Source: Pseudoxanthomonas sp. | Lineage (GTDB): Bacteria > Pseudomonadota > Gammaproteobacteria > Xanthomonadales > Xanthomonadaceae | Assembly: GCF_027498035.1 (NCBI RefSeq) | Contig: NZ_CP114978.1 | Coordinates: 806,001 to 870,000, forward strand | Reading direction: 5' to 3' | Length of the DNA stretch: 64,000 bases | In this document: positions 26,516-37,075 of the stretch, in pieces | Position numbering within the stretch: the first letter of the stretch is position 1 | How the letters are laid out: every line of letters begins with the position of its first letter | Position numbers and translations under genes: made by a program | The notes under the pieces: generated by a model | What the model saw: only the letters and a program-made list of their open reading frames with translations | Databases searched by the model: none | What the model was told of the DNA's origin: nothing

Positions 26516-27685
26516 TCAATCGGCCGGGTGGGATGCATCCAGCGTGGGCGCCGGCGCGATCGGCGCGCGCACGAGCAGATAGGGCGGCTGGCGCAGGTCA
26601 CGACCGCCATTGAAACCCGGCAGACGATCCCACTGCCCCAGGGTCACGTAGACGTACTTGTCGGTGGTGGCGATCCCATCGGGCCAGACGATGCGCGGAT
26701 CGCGCACCACGGTGTCCAGGTGCCCATCGGGCCAGCGCCGCAGGATGGCATCGTGCTCGCCATCGGTGATGTAAAGCCGGCCCTGCGCGTCGGTCGCCAT
26801 GCCATCCGCGAAGCCCTTCTCGCCCAGGTCGCTGACCGCCGCGCCCAGCGTCGCCTCACTGGCGCTGAAGTCAGACAGCAACGCCGTGGGAATGCTGTAC
26901 AGCGCACGGCTCGTCAACGGCGCGTAGTACAGCGTCTTCGAATCCGGACTCAGCGTGATCGCATCGGCACCGCCCACCGGAAAGGTCGGATGCCTGGCGT
27001 CATAGCGCATCGGCTTGCCATCCAGGATCGCCATGAATCCGGCTTGCGGCTGCGTGGACACATGGTGCTCCAGCACCCGGCGCTGGCGACCACTGGCCAG
27101 GTCGACCACGACCAGGGCCGGCGAGGTGCCGAACGAGGAATCACTGATGTAGGCCGTGCCCTTGTTCCCATGGGTCAGGTCGACCCGCAGGTCGTTCATG
27201 TGGCTGTCCTGCAGCAGCGCGGGCGCCTTGAGCACCACCTTGGCAATCACCTTGCCGGTGTCCGGGTCAAAGCCCACGACCTTGGCCGCGCCATCGGGAA
27301 TCCCGCCGATGCCAGCGCGCTTGCCGTCGTCGATGACCCACAGGTTGCCGCGCGTGTCGGTGGTCATGCCATGGACCGACACCAGCCACTGCGCGAATGG
27401 GGCCTGCGAGGGCAGGCTCATCGCACGCGAGGGAAAGGGCACGAGCTTGCCGTCGACCAGTTCGGCCAAGGTCACCCCAGCGTGGTTGTCCGCATGCCGC
27501 GGAAAACCGACAAACACGCGACCTTGCGGCGTCACCGCGATGCCGGAAGGACCAGGCCCATTGAAACGGGCGACCACTTCCAGTGAACCGGCCGGTGTTG
27601 CCGCAGGATCGGAGGCGTCATCGGCAAAGGCTAGCGGCGTGCACAGCGCCAGCGTGCAGACGGCCAGGAACAGCAGTGATTTCAT
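26516..27685 (-). CDS. Secreted Yellow/major royal jelly protein-like protein
   Basis: 389 aa from ATG 27685 (MKSLLFLAVCTLALC), with a signal peptide ending around ADDASD. The remainder is a six-bladed propeller-like repeat of Yellow/MRJP type: GIAVTPQGRVFVGFPR, VHGMTTDTRGNLWVIDDG, SHMNDLRVDLTHGNKGTAYI, GADAITLSPDSKTLYYAP, DGMATDAQGRLYITDG. Bacterial members are often described as L-dopachrome tautomerase-related, but their function is not settled. It is located upstream of, and on the same strand as, the sugar dehydrogenase operon with a 195-base gap, so a link is only positional. Confidence 0.8.
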   Translation of the reverse strand: MKSLLFLAVCTLALCTPLAFADDASDPAATPAGSLEVVARFNGPGPSGIAVTPQGRVFVGFPRHADNHAGVTLAELVDGKLVPFPSRAMSLPSQAPFAQWLVSVHGMTTDTRGNLWVIDDGKRAGIGGIPDGAAKVVGFDPDTGKVIAKVVLKAPALLQDSHMNDLRVDLTHGNKGTAYISDSSFGTSPALVVVDLASGRQRRVLEHHVSTQPQAGFMAILDGKPMRYDARHPTFPVGGADAITLSPDSKTLYYAPLTSRALYSIPTALLSDFSASEATLGAAVSDLGEKGFADGMATDAQGRLYITDGEHDAILRRWPDGHLDTVVRDPRIVWPDGIATTDKYVYVTLGQWDRLPGFNGGRDLRQPPYLLVRAPIAPAPTLDASHPAD

Positions 27686-27990
27686 CGTGGGGCTCGCATG
27701 GTGTCCGCCACCAACCGGCAGCGATGGAACCCCATTGTGCAAATCCCGGCGCCCAAGTCAGGCAATGGCCTGCTTGGGCTTGCCGCAAACACGGCAATAT
27801 CGCCTTGCCACGCCCCCCCTCTGGTGGCTTCGCCGGCGTCCGTGCCCCAGGACCGGGGAAACACCATCAGTCGACCCCGCACCTGGCCGGCCCACCGCGC
27901 GTGCGAAGCCATCCCCCGATGATTGCGGCGTTCGAGCGCGCTTCCCGGATCGACCGAATTGCCCACGACAAGATGTCCGAAGCGCGCACG
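27686..27990. other. 305-base intergenic region
   Basis: Between the Yellow-like gene start and the SDR stop. It presumably contains the promoter of the Yellow-like gene. I see no coding sequence with family motifs, hairpin terminator or repeat in it. Confidence 0.5.
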
Positions 27991-28953
27991 CTATACAGGT
28001 GTTTTTCCCTCGGAACCCTGGGAATCAGCAAGACGCTGCGAGTCATCCCAAAGCTTCGCCGCACTTGCTTCGTTGTATGAAGCGACAGAAGACTTCGTCA
28101 CCGACAGCTTCCCGTTACTGGACTGCAGATATTTTCCAGACACATGTGCATAGGCCGGGTCGATGGCAATCCTGGCCATCGACGCTCCTGAGAAATCCAG
28201 ACGGCCCTGAGTAATCCCCATCATTTTTGATGCCAGCCGCATCGCCGACGTCTTGCTCAACCACTGAAGTGGTGCGGGCAAGCCACGCATCAGGCCAGTC
28301 TCGGGTATCGATCCTGGGTCGTATGCGATAGACGAGGTCGACCTGCCTGCTCTGCGCAACCTTCGATCAAGTTCGTACGCACACAGGATCATGCACAGCT
28401 TCGAGGTCGCATAGCGTTGCCCGAACGTCGACGAAGTTGCGCCACCCCTTCCCAGTCGCGCCAATGCCGAGACATCTGCGGTGAGGGCCTTGCCAACCAG
28501 CTTCCCGTCGCTTGTGTCGGGATCGTGCGTGCCGCTGGCGACGAAGACAATACGCCCCTCATCGGTCAACGATTCGAGCAGCAACTGCACAAGCAGGAAA
28601 TGCCCAAGATAGTTGGTTGCGAAAGTGATTTCATATCCATCAGCGCTGAAGGCAACCTCCCCCGGAAAGCTCCCGCCAGCATTGCAGATGACGGCTTGTA
28701 ACCGACCCATCTCGCCGTTCCGGATCTTCCCTTCACATATTGCAGCTGCGCGCCGAACAGAATCCAGCGAAGACACATCCATCTGCAGGGCATGAACCTT
28801 CACACCGAAGACTGATCGCAGCTCACTCGCTGCGTCCCCAATCCTTCCCAAATCACGACCGGCGATCACAAGGTCGCTTCCCATCGAAGCCAGTTGCTTT
28901 GATGCCTCGAAGCCCAGGCCGGAGTGACCACCAGTTATCAACACTGTAGACAT
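27991..28953 (-). CDS. Short-chain dehydrogenase/reductase
   Basis: ATG 28953 (MSTVLITGGHSGLGF) is chosen because GGGA lies seven to ten bases upstream; an ATG at 28965 has no such site. 320 aa. The Rossmann motif GGHSGLGF is at residues 8-15, the NAG motif is in VICNAGG, and the catalytic Ser/Tyr/Lys region has VFVASGT and YATSKLCM. The fold is like retinol/WW-domain SDRs. Base composition is visibly lower in GC than neighbours, and so is the adjacent TetR gene, which suggests joint acquisition. It is probably repressed by the divergent TetR protein. Confidence 0.85.
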   Translation of the reverse strand: MSTVLITGGHSGLGFEASKQLASMGSDLVIAGRDLGRIGDAASELRSVFGVKVHALQMDVSSLDSVRRAAAICEGKIRNGEMGRLQAVICNAGGSFPGEVAFSADGYEITFATNYLGHFLLVQLLLESLTDEGRIVFVASGTHDPDTSDGKLVGKALTADVSALARLGRGGATSSTFGQRYATSKLCMILCAYELDRRLRRAGRSTSSIAYDPGSIPETGLMRGLPAPLQWLSKTSAMRLASKMMGITQGRLDFSGASMARIAIDPAYAHVSGKYLQSSNGKLSVTKSSVASYNEASAAKLWDDSQRLADSQGSEGKTPV

Positions 28954-29052
28954 GCTTTTTCCCATGGATTGGTTATTGATAAGTACGCTTCCAGCGCGGA
29001 ACGTCACGCGTCCCGGAATCGCGCCGTCAGACTCATGACCAAGTTCCGGCTG

Positions 29053-29064
29053 CCCCCCCCCCCC
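29053..29064. repeat. Homopolymer tract of 12 C
   Basis: Twelve C in a row, about 100 bases from the SDR start and 220 from the TetR start. Long C tracts can vary in length by slippage or can be sequencing artefacts; the sequence does not decide which. Confidence 0.9.
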
Positions 29065-29251
29065 GGTGCAATACGTACGTCAAGAGCAACTCGACATCCG
29101 CACGCGACCAATGGCTTTATCCAACTGCCATATCAGGCCTAAGCATAAGCACCACTGCCTGCAGGCCCGGGAGGGCGGCTGGAATTCGCGGCGGCATCGC
29201 GACGAATATTGTTCATGCCCGATCAGTTGAATAAACATATGCAGTCAATAC

Positions 29252-29273
29252 AATATGAATAATTCTTCATATT
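29252..29273. promoter_or_regulatory. Operator-like inverted repeat
   Basis: AATATGAA (29252-29259), six-base spacer, TTCATATT (29266-29273): a perfect 8-6-8 dyad 12 bases before the TetR start. Typical size and place for a TetR operator that would control TetR and the divergent SDR. Confidence 0.6.
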
Positions 29274-29278
29274 TACTA

Positions 29279-29292
29279 TTCGCATATGCGAA
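29279..29292. promoter_or_regulatory. Perfect 14-base palindrome over TetR start codon
   Basis: TTCGCATATGCGAA spans the ATG (29286-29288). It could be a second operator half or a sequence that limits TetR translation. Confidence 0.45.
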
Positions 29293-29930
29293 CAACTGGA
29301 AAGCCAGATATATCCGCTAGAAAAAAGCCAGCGCAAGCGAGATCCAAGGCCACGGTCGACGCGATATTCGAGGCAACTATTCAGGTTTTGCTAGGCGAAG
29401 GCCTGCAGCGGCTAACAACGATTCGAGTGGCCGAACGAGCCGGAACGTCCGTGGGAACGCTCTACCAGTATTACCCCAACAAGCAAGCCCTGCTTTTCGC
29501 AGTCGTAGAACGCCATGTCGGCGAGGTGGGAAGTCACGTGGAGCAGGCCGCGGAGTCGGTCCACGGCAAGTCACTACCGGAGATTGTGTCTACGATCGTC
29601 AATGCATTCGTCATGGCGAAAATTGAACGCCTCGATGAGGCACGCGCCTTATATGCGGTTGCTGGCGAACTTGACTCGCGCTCACTAGCCACCGAAACGG
29701 AGAAGCGGGCACTCGCGATACTGAGCGCTGCGTTGCGCACGGCAAAAGATGTGCAGTTCAGCGACCTGCCCACCGCCGCCTATATGTTCCTGGCCGCGAT
29801 GGTGGGGCCAACCACGTACATGATCGAAAATGGCGCACCAGCTTCCATCGTAAGGGCCTGGAGTGGGCAATTGGCGTCGTTGTGCCTGGGCTACCTGGAG
29901 CGCGTGGCGCATTCGACCGGGGAAGGCTGA
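29286..29930 (+). CDS. TetR-family transcriptional regulator
   Basis: 214 aa. The DNA-binding domain (about residues 15-65) has FEATIQVLLGEGLQRLTTIR and AERAGTSVGTLYQYYPNK, the classic TetR helix-turn-helix. The C-terminal part is an all-helical ligand domain, not specific enough to name a ligand. It lies divergently from the SDR gene and shares its lower GC, so it likely represses that gene. Start ATG 29286 lies within a palindrome. Confidence 0.92.
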   Translation: MRTTGKPDISARKKPAQARSKATVDAIFEATIQVLLGEGLQRLTTIRVAERAGTSVGTLYQYYPNKQALLFAVVERHVGEVGSHVEQAAESVHGKSLPEIVSTIVNAFVMAKIERLDEARALYAVAGELDSRSLATETEKRALAILSAALRTAKDVQFSDLPTAAYMFLAAMVGPTTYMIENGAPASIVRAWSGQLASLCLGYLERVAHSTGEG

Positions 29931-30137
29931 CCCAAGGCCTCTTTCACCAGTTGATTCACGTTTTCACAAACTCGAGCGACGCCTGCCAGTGAGTTCGACA
30001 CCCCTGCCAGGCGCCACCGTCAACCTGTTCCGCTGGTTAGCGATAGTCATCGATGGCTGTCGTGAAGTAAATCTTTATAAATTAAAGAATTACATCAACC
30101 TTCCGATACTGAGCGATAGTCCCCGAAGGACCTGATT

Positions 30138-31703
<1,566 letters not shown>

Positions 31704-31888
31704 CGGCCTGGCGCACTCTTGAAGACTGGATATGACGACGCGCGCAAACCTGGATCCGCGCGCGTCACTTTGAATTCACCACTACAGCCGTCCCTGGGAA
31801 AAACATCCCGGCTTTCGGAACCACCGGCCCAGCTGTCCATGGCCGGGCGTTCGCCAACGTGCGAAGCGTGCCTCGCAAGCGCGTTGCC

Positions 31889-33346
31889 TTATCCCGCCCT
31901 GTAGTTCGGCGGCTCTTTGGTGATCTGCACGTCGTGGACGTGGCTCTCGCGCTGGCCGGCGCCGGTGATCTTCACGAACTGCGGCTTGCTGCGCATGTCC
32001 TCGACCGTGGCACAGCCGACATAGCCCATGGTGGCGCGCAGGCCACCGACCAGCTGGTGGATGATGCCGCCGACCGAACCGCGATACGGCACGCGGCCTT
32101 CGATGCCTTCCGGGACCAGCTTATCGGCATCGGAAGAGTCCTGGAAATAGCGGTCCTTGGAGCCCTTCTCCATCGCCGCCAGCGAACCCATGCCGCGATA
32201 GCTCTTGTAGCTGCGGCCCTGGAACAACTCGACTTCGCCCGGAGCTTCCTCGGTGCCGGCCAGCAGGCCACCAATCATCACCGTAGACGCGCCAGCGGCC
32301 AGCGCCTTGCCGATGTCGCCCGAGTAACGAATGCCACCATCGGCGATCAACGGAATGCGGTCCTGCAGTGCCTCGGCCACCATGTTGACCGCGGTGATCT
32401 GCGGCACGCCCACGCCTGCAACCACGCGCGTGGTGCAGATCGAACCCGGGCCGACGCCAACCTTGACCGCATCGGCGCCCGCATCCATCAGCGCCAGGGC
32501 CGCATCGCCGGTGACGATGTTGCCGCCGATCACCTGGATCTGCGGATAGGTCTTCTTGACCCAGTTGACGCGATCCAGCACGCCCTGCGAATGGCCATGC
32601 GCGGTATCGACGATGATCACGTCCACACCGGCGGCGGCCAGCGCTTCGACGCGCTGCTCGGTGTCGCCACCGACACCGACCGCGGCGCCGGCCAGCAGGC
32701 GGCTGGTCGCGTCCTTGGCGGCGTTGGGGCTGTCGGACTTCTTCTGGATGTCCTTGACCGTGATCAGGCCGCGCAGCGCGAAGCTGTCGTTGACCACCAG
32801 GATCTTCTCGATGCGATGCTTGTGCAGCAGCTCCAGCACTTCCTCGTCGCTGGCGCCTTCGCGCACGGTCACCAGGCGATCCTTCTTGGTCATGATGTGG
32901 CTGACCGGATCGTCGAGCTTCTTCTCGAAGCGCATGTCGCGGCTGGTGACGATGCCCAGCAGCTGGCCGTCATCGACCACCGGTACGCCGGAGATGTTGC
33001 GGGCGCGGGTGAGCTTGAGGACTTCGGCGATGGTGGTGTCCGGGCCGACCGTGAACGGCTCGGTGATCACGCCGGATTCGAACTTCTTGACCCGGGCGAC
33101 CTCGGCGGCCTGTTCGGCGACCGTCAGGTTCTTATGGATGATGCCGATGCCACCCAGCTGGGCCATGGTGACGGCCAGGCGGTGCTCGGTGACCGTATCC
33201 ATGGCGGCCGACAGGATCGGCAGTTTCAGGCGCAGGTCGCGGGTCAGCCGGGTATCCAGCTTGACCTCGTTGGGCAGAACGAGCGAGTGGGCGGGGACGA
33301 GGGAAACGTCGTCGTACGTCAGTGCTTCAGCCAGGATGCGCAGCAT
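31889..33346 (-). CDS. guaB: IMP dehydrogenase
   Basis: 485 aa. The TIM-barrel catalytic domain is interrupted by a CBS pair (about residues 95-205). The active-site Cys is in GPGSICTTRVVAGVG; DGGIRYSGDIGKALAAGAS and GRSYKSYRGMGSLAAM complete the NAD/IMP site. It makes XMP from IMP in guanine nucleotide synthesis, with guaA downstream. Confidence 0.98.
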   Translation of the reverse strand: MLRILAEALTYDDVSLVPAHSLVLPNEVKLDTRLTRDLRLKLPILSAAMDTVTEHRLAVTMAQLGGIGIIHKNLTVAEQAAEVARVKKFESGVITEPFTVGPDTTIAEVLKLTRARNISGVPVVDDGQLLGIVTSRDMRFEKKLDDPVSHIMTKKDRLVTVREGASDEEVLELLHKHRIEKILVVNDSFALRGLITVKDIQKKSDSPNAAKDATSRLLAGAAVGVGGDTEQRVEALAAAGVDVIIVDTAHGHSQGVLDRVNWVKKTYPQIQVIGGNIVTGDAALALMDAGADAVKVGVGPGSICTTRVVAGVGVPQITAVNMVAEALQDRIPLIADGGIRYSGDIGKALAAGASTVMIGGLLAGTEEAPGEVELFQGRSYKSYRGMGSLAAMEKGSKDRYFQDSSDADKLVPEGIEGRVPYRGSVGGIIHQLVGGLRATMGYVGCATVEDMRSKPQFVKITGAGQRESHVHDVQITKEPPNYRAG

Positions 33347-33469
33347 CGGGCCACCTAACCAGTGCTTGGGAAGCGCGACATTCTACCGCACCGCGGCAGT
33401 CTTTTTCCTGCCTTCCTGACCGAATGCAGCGTTGGACGACCGGTTGAAGGTGCCGGCTGGCGGGACCGT

Positions 33470-34345
33470 TCAGCCAGCGTCGCTGGCGTCTGCGGCTTCC
33501 AGCGTGTTCTGCATCAGGGTGGCCACGGTCATCGGGCCCACGCCGCCGGGCACCGGGGTGATCCAGCTGGCGCGCTCGGCGGCGGCCTCGAAACCGACAT
33601 CGCCGGTCAGGCGGCCGTCTTCCAGCCGGTTGATGCCCACGTCGATCACCACCGCGCCGGGCTTGACCCATTCGCCGGGGATCAGGTGCGGGCGGCCGAC
33701 CGCCACCACCAGGATGTCGGCATCGCGCACGCGGGCTTCCAGCACGTCCTTCGGGGTGAACTTGTGGCAGCTGGTCACGGTGCAGCCGGCGATCAGCAGT
33801 TCCAGCGCCATCGGCCGGCCGACGTGGTTGGACACGCCGACGATGGTCGCGTTCTGGCCGCGCACCGGCCGGTCGGTGTGGCCCAGCAGGGTCACGATGC
33901 CGCGCGGCGTGCACGGGCGCAGGCCGAATTCGCGCAAGGCCAGGTGGCCGACGTTTTCCGGATGGAAGCCGTCTACGTCCTTGCGCGGATCGATCCGGTG
34001 GATCAGCCGGCGCGCGTCGGGGATGCCTGGCAGCGGCAGCTGGACCAGGATGCCGTGGACCTTGGGATCGGCATTGAGCTGGTCGATCAGGTCCAGCAGC
34101 TGGGCCTCGGTGGTGCCGGCCGGCATGTCGTAATCGAAGGCCTCGATGCCCACTTTTTCCGCCGCCCGACGCTTGTTGCGCACGTACACGGTGCTGGCCG
34201 GGTCGCCACCCACCAGCACCACGGCCAGCCCGGGGCGCGCCCTGCCGGCGTCCACGCGCGCATCGACCCGCGCCTTGAGCTGGTCCAGGAGCTCTTCGGC
34301 GATGCGGCGGCCATCGAGGATGCGGGCGGGCGTGGGAGCGGTCAT
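33470..34345 (-). CDS. folD: Bifunctional methylenetetrahydrofolate dehydrogenase/cyclohydrolase
   Basis: ATG 34345 (MTAPTPARILDGRRIAEE) gives 291 aa; the longer reading extends antisense over the DUF1244 gene and is rejected. The signatures are VGGDPASTVYVRNKRRAAEK (catalytic Lys), GILVQLPLPG, DGFHPENVG and the NADP motif GRPMALELLIAG. It interconverts methylene- and formyl-tetrahydrofolate. It shares its start region with the divergent DUF1244 gene. Confidence 0.97.
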   Translation of the reverse strand: MTAPTPARILDGRRIAEELLDQLKARVDARVDAGRARPGLAVVLVGGDPASTVYVRNKRRAAEKVGIEAFDYDMPAGTTEAQLLDLIDQLNADPKVHGILVQLPLPGIPDARRLIHRIDPRKDVDGFHPENVGHLALREFGLRPCTPRGIVTLLGHTDRPVRGQNATIVGVSNHVGRPMALELLIAGCTVTSCHKFTPKDVLEARVRDADILVVAVGRPHLIPGEWVKPGAVVIDVGINRLEDGRLTGDVGFEAAAERASWITPVPGGVGPMTVATLMQNTLEAADASDAG

Positions 34346-34394
34346 CGAGGCGCGGTGTAGAGTTCGTGGCTCCGTATTGTCCCTGATTGCCGCA

Positions 34395-34691
34395 ATGACC
34401 GACACCACGCAGTTCGAAGCCGCCGCCTTCCGCCGCCTGCTGCAACACCTGAACGTCGAACGCCACGACGTGCAGAACATCGACCTGATGATCCTGGCCG
34501 GCTTCTGCCGCAACTGCCTGTCCGACTGGTACCGCGAAGCCGCCGAGGCCGCGGGCACCCCGATGACCAAGGACCAGGCCCGCGAGACCGTCTACGGCAT
34601 GCCGTTTCCCGAATGGAAGGCCAGGTACCAGACCGAGGCCACGCCCGAGCAGCTGGCGGCGTTTGCCGCCACGCAGGAAAAACACGGCTGA
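34395..34691 (+). CDS. DUF1244 protein
   Basis: 98 aa. Central motif DLMILAGFCRNCLSDWY (about residues 31-47) with a Cys pair (CRNC) and the AAGTPMTKDQARETVYGMP region characterise the DUF1244 group, small proteins of unknown function common in Proteobacteria. It is divergent from folD with a 49-base gap and may be expressed with the downstream hydrolase. Confidence 0.9.
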   Translation: MTDTTQFEAAAFRRLLQHLNVERHDVQNIDLMILAGFCRNCLSDWYREAAEAAGTPMTKDQARETVYGMPFPEWKARYQTEATPEQLAAFAATQEKHG

Positions 34692-34705
34692 GCGGCGCCA
34701 CCCCG

Positions 34706-35500
34706 ATGCGCTGGCTGGCGGTGATCCTAGCACTGGTCGTCCTGGGCTATGTCGCGCTGTGCGCACTGGTCTACGTCAAGCAGCGCAGCCTGATCTTCTA
34801 CCCGCAGTACACGCAGGTGGCGCCGCGCAGTGATGACCTGCAACTGAAGCGCGATGGCCTGGTGCTGCGTGGACGGGTGCTCAACCCGGGCCAGTCACGC
34901 GCCCTGCTCTACTTCGGCGGCAATGCCGAGCGGGTACAGGATTCGGCCGATGAACTGGCACGCAGCTTTCCCAGCCACACGATCTACCTGCTTGCCTATC
35001 GCGGTTATGGCGCCAGCGGCGGCGTGCCCTCGCAGGACGCGCTGTTCGGCGATGCGGTGGCGCTGTACGACCATGTGCGCCAGCAGCAGCCGGATGCGCC
35101 GGTCGATGTAATCGGTCGCAGCCTGGGCAGCGGCGTGGCCTCTTGGGTCGCCGGCCAGCGACCGGTGCCGCATCTGGCGCTGGTGACGCCGTTCGATTCG
35201 CTGGTCCATGTCGGCCAGCTGCATTACCCGTGGCTGCCAACGGGCTGGCTGATGCGCGAGTGCTTCGACTCGGCGAAGCACCTGGCCACACATCACGGCG
35301 ACACGCTGGTCCTGCGCGCGGGTCGCGACACGGTCGTGCCGCCTGCCGCAACGGCCGCACTGATCGCTTCGCTTCCCGCCGATCGACTGCAGGTGGTCGC
35401 GTTCGCACACTACGACCACATCACCATTTCCGCCGCGCCGGATTACTGGCCGGCGATGGCGAGGTTCATGGGCTCCACCGTCGCCAGGCCTGCGCCCTAG
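34706..35500 (+). CDS. Membrane-anchored alpha/beta hydrolase
   Basis: ATG 34706 gives 264 aa; upstream codons are in the shadow of the DUF1244 gene. An N-terminal hydrophobic segment (WLAVILALVVLGYVALCALV) anchors it. The alpha/beta hydrolase nucleophile is in GRSLGSGVASW, with Asp in AGRDTVVP and His in AHYDHI. This matches small YfhR/BEM46-type hydrolases of unknown substrate. It follows DUF1244 by 14 bases. Its stop TAG overlaps the stop of the convergent FAD-NAD(P) gene in a CTAG palindrome. Confidence 0.9.
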   Translation: MRWLAVILALVVLGYVALCALVYVKQRSLIFYPQYTQVAPRSDDLQLKRDGLVLRGRVLNPGQSRALLYFGGNAERVQDSADELARSFPSHTIYLLAYRGYGASGGVPSQDALFGDAVALYDHVRQQQPDAPVDVIGRSLGSGVASWVAGQRPVPHLALVTPFDSLVHVGQLHYPWLPTGWLMRECFDSAKHLATHHGDTLVLRAGRDTVVPPAATAALIASLPADRLQVVAFAHYDHITISAAPDYWPAMARFMGSTVARPAP

Positions 35501-36898
35501 CCCGCCTCGCGCAGCGCGGACGTCGCATCTGCACTGCTGCCCACGGTCAGTCCGCGCCTGCTGTGAAAGTAGGCGTGCCGCCAGGGTCCGGGCCGCATTG
35601 CGCAACTCGGGCACGGCAGTGATTTCCCACAACTGGCCACGCAGCAGCGGACCCAGGCAATACAGTCCATGGACCGGCGTGCCGAAGGAATCGCGCAGCT
35701 GCAGGTGGCGGTCGGCATCCACGCCCAGGCCGAGTGGATCGGCACCGAGCAGACCCGAATCGCGCAGGGTCGCCACCAGCGGATGGCTGCTGCGCTCGAT
35801 GTCGGTGTCCAGGCCGGTGGCGCGGATCACCACGTCGAAATGGCCCAGCCAGGTGCTGTCGCCACCGCGCGGCCGGACCAGCGCTTCCACGTCGTGCACG
35901 CCAACCCTGGCACGCAGCAGTCGGCCGGCCAGCACCCGCAGCTGCCCCGTGGACTTCGCGGCCTGCAGTTCCTTGGCCACGCTCGGCGCGACCCGATGAC
36001 GCATCGCCTCCCAGTGCGAGCGCAGATGGCGCAGGAAGCGCGCCCGCGCCTGCAGGTTCAATCCACGCCAGAACGGTTGCAGGTGCGGACGCAACGCATC
36101 GACCACGCGCCGCCAGTCATCGACCACGGTCGAGAGCTGGCGAAGGGTGCGAACCAGCGTGCGCAGGTCGTGGTCGCGCAACGCGTGGTGCACGCCCGGC
36201 GGTAGTTCCAGCGGCGCACCTGGCACGTCCAGATGCGCCTGCGGCAGCAGGCCGTGGCGCGACAGCGCGGTAATCGGGCCGCGATGGTCGCGCTTGCGCA
36301 GGGTCAGCACGACATCGGCCATGGTCAGGCCGGCGCCGACGATCAGCAGTCGCGCACCCGGCGGGATCTTGTCGATGGCACCGTCCTGCCAGGGCCAGCC
36401 GATGTAGCGCGGGTCCACGGCCAGGCGCGGGCCGACACCGGCCAGGCGCTGCGGCGGCAACGCGCCCACGGTCAGCACCACCACATCGCTGAAGAAATCC
36501 TCGCCATTGGCCAGCAGCACACGGAAGCCACCGGGCGTGCGGTCCACCGCGATGACTTCCTCCTCGATCCGGGCAAAGCCGCTGGCGCCATCGGTGGCCT
36601 GCTGCAGGTGCGACTGCAGGTACTCGCCGTAGGCCAGCCGCGGCAGGAAATCCAGGCGGCCGCGCTCGCCCAGGGCCAGCGTATCGGCGAATCCGGCCGG
36701 TGCCTGCGCATCGGCACCCAGATCCTTGGCGCGGACGTTGAGGACGTGTTCCGGTCGTGCTGCGCCGTAGGCGACGCCGCGGCCGAAGGTTTCAGGCTGG
36801 CCCACCAGGGTCACCCGCGTCTCCGGCCCGCCCTGACGCAGCAGCTCCGCAGCCAAAGTACTGCCGCAGAAGCCGGCGCCGATCAGGGTGATCTGCAT
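35497..36898 (-). pseudogene. FAD/NAD(P)-binding protein, likely frame-broken near its end
   Basis: From ATG 36898 (MQITLIGAGFCGS) the frame reads a two-Rossmann flavoprotein: LIGAGFCGSTLAAELL, RGVAYGAARPEHVLN, LLIVGAGLTMADVVLTL, HFDVVIRATGLDTDI and VHGLYCLGPLLRGQLWE. The family ends soon after, but the frame runs on to 34895 across the antisense hydrolase gene. One extra base near 35578 (GCGGCAC for GCGCAC) would shift it into the frame that ends at 35497, giving 466 aa and overlapping stops with the hydrolase. A real extension is the alternative but less likely. The protein is of the FAD-dependent oxidoreductase type with no named substrate. Confidence 0.75.
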
Positions 36899-37075
36899 GG
36901 GAATGCCTCCTCTCTCCAGGGGAGGTGCGAGTTGATCGCAGCCGGGCCGCATCATGCGTAAAGGTCTGGTTAGCCTGAACGCATCCGACCAGCACCGTTG
37001 GACATACCCTCATGCCACACCATCATTACCGCCGCTGGCCATCTGTCATCGACGGTACGTTCTGCGCGCGGTGGA

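Larger units (their letters stand above)
28954..29285. promoter_or_regulatory. Divergent promoter region with lower GC
   Basis: Separates the SDR and TetR starts. It holds a 12-C run (29053-29064) and two palindromes near the TetR start (listed separately). Otherwise no gene is seen. Confidence 0.6.

Noticed and set aside
34895..35496. Extra 200 residues of the FAD-NAD(P) frame
   Set aside because: Antisense over a real hydrolase; better explained by a frameshift.
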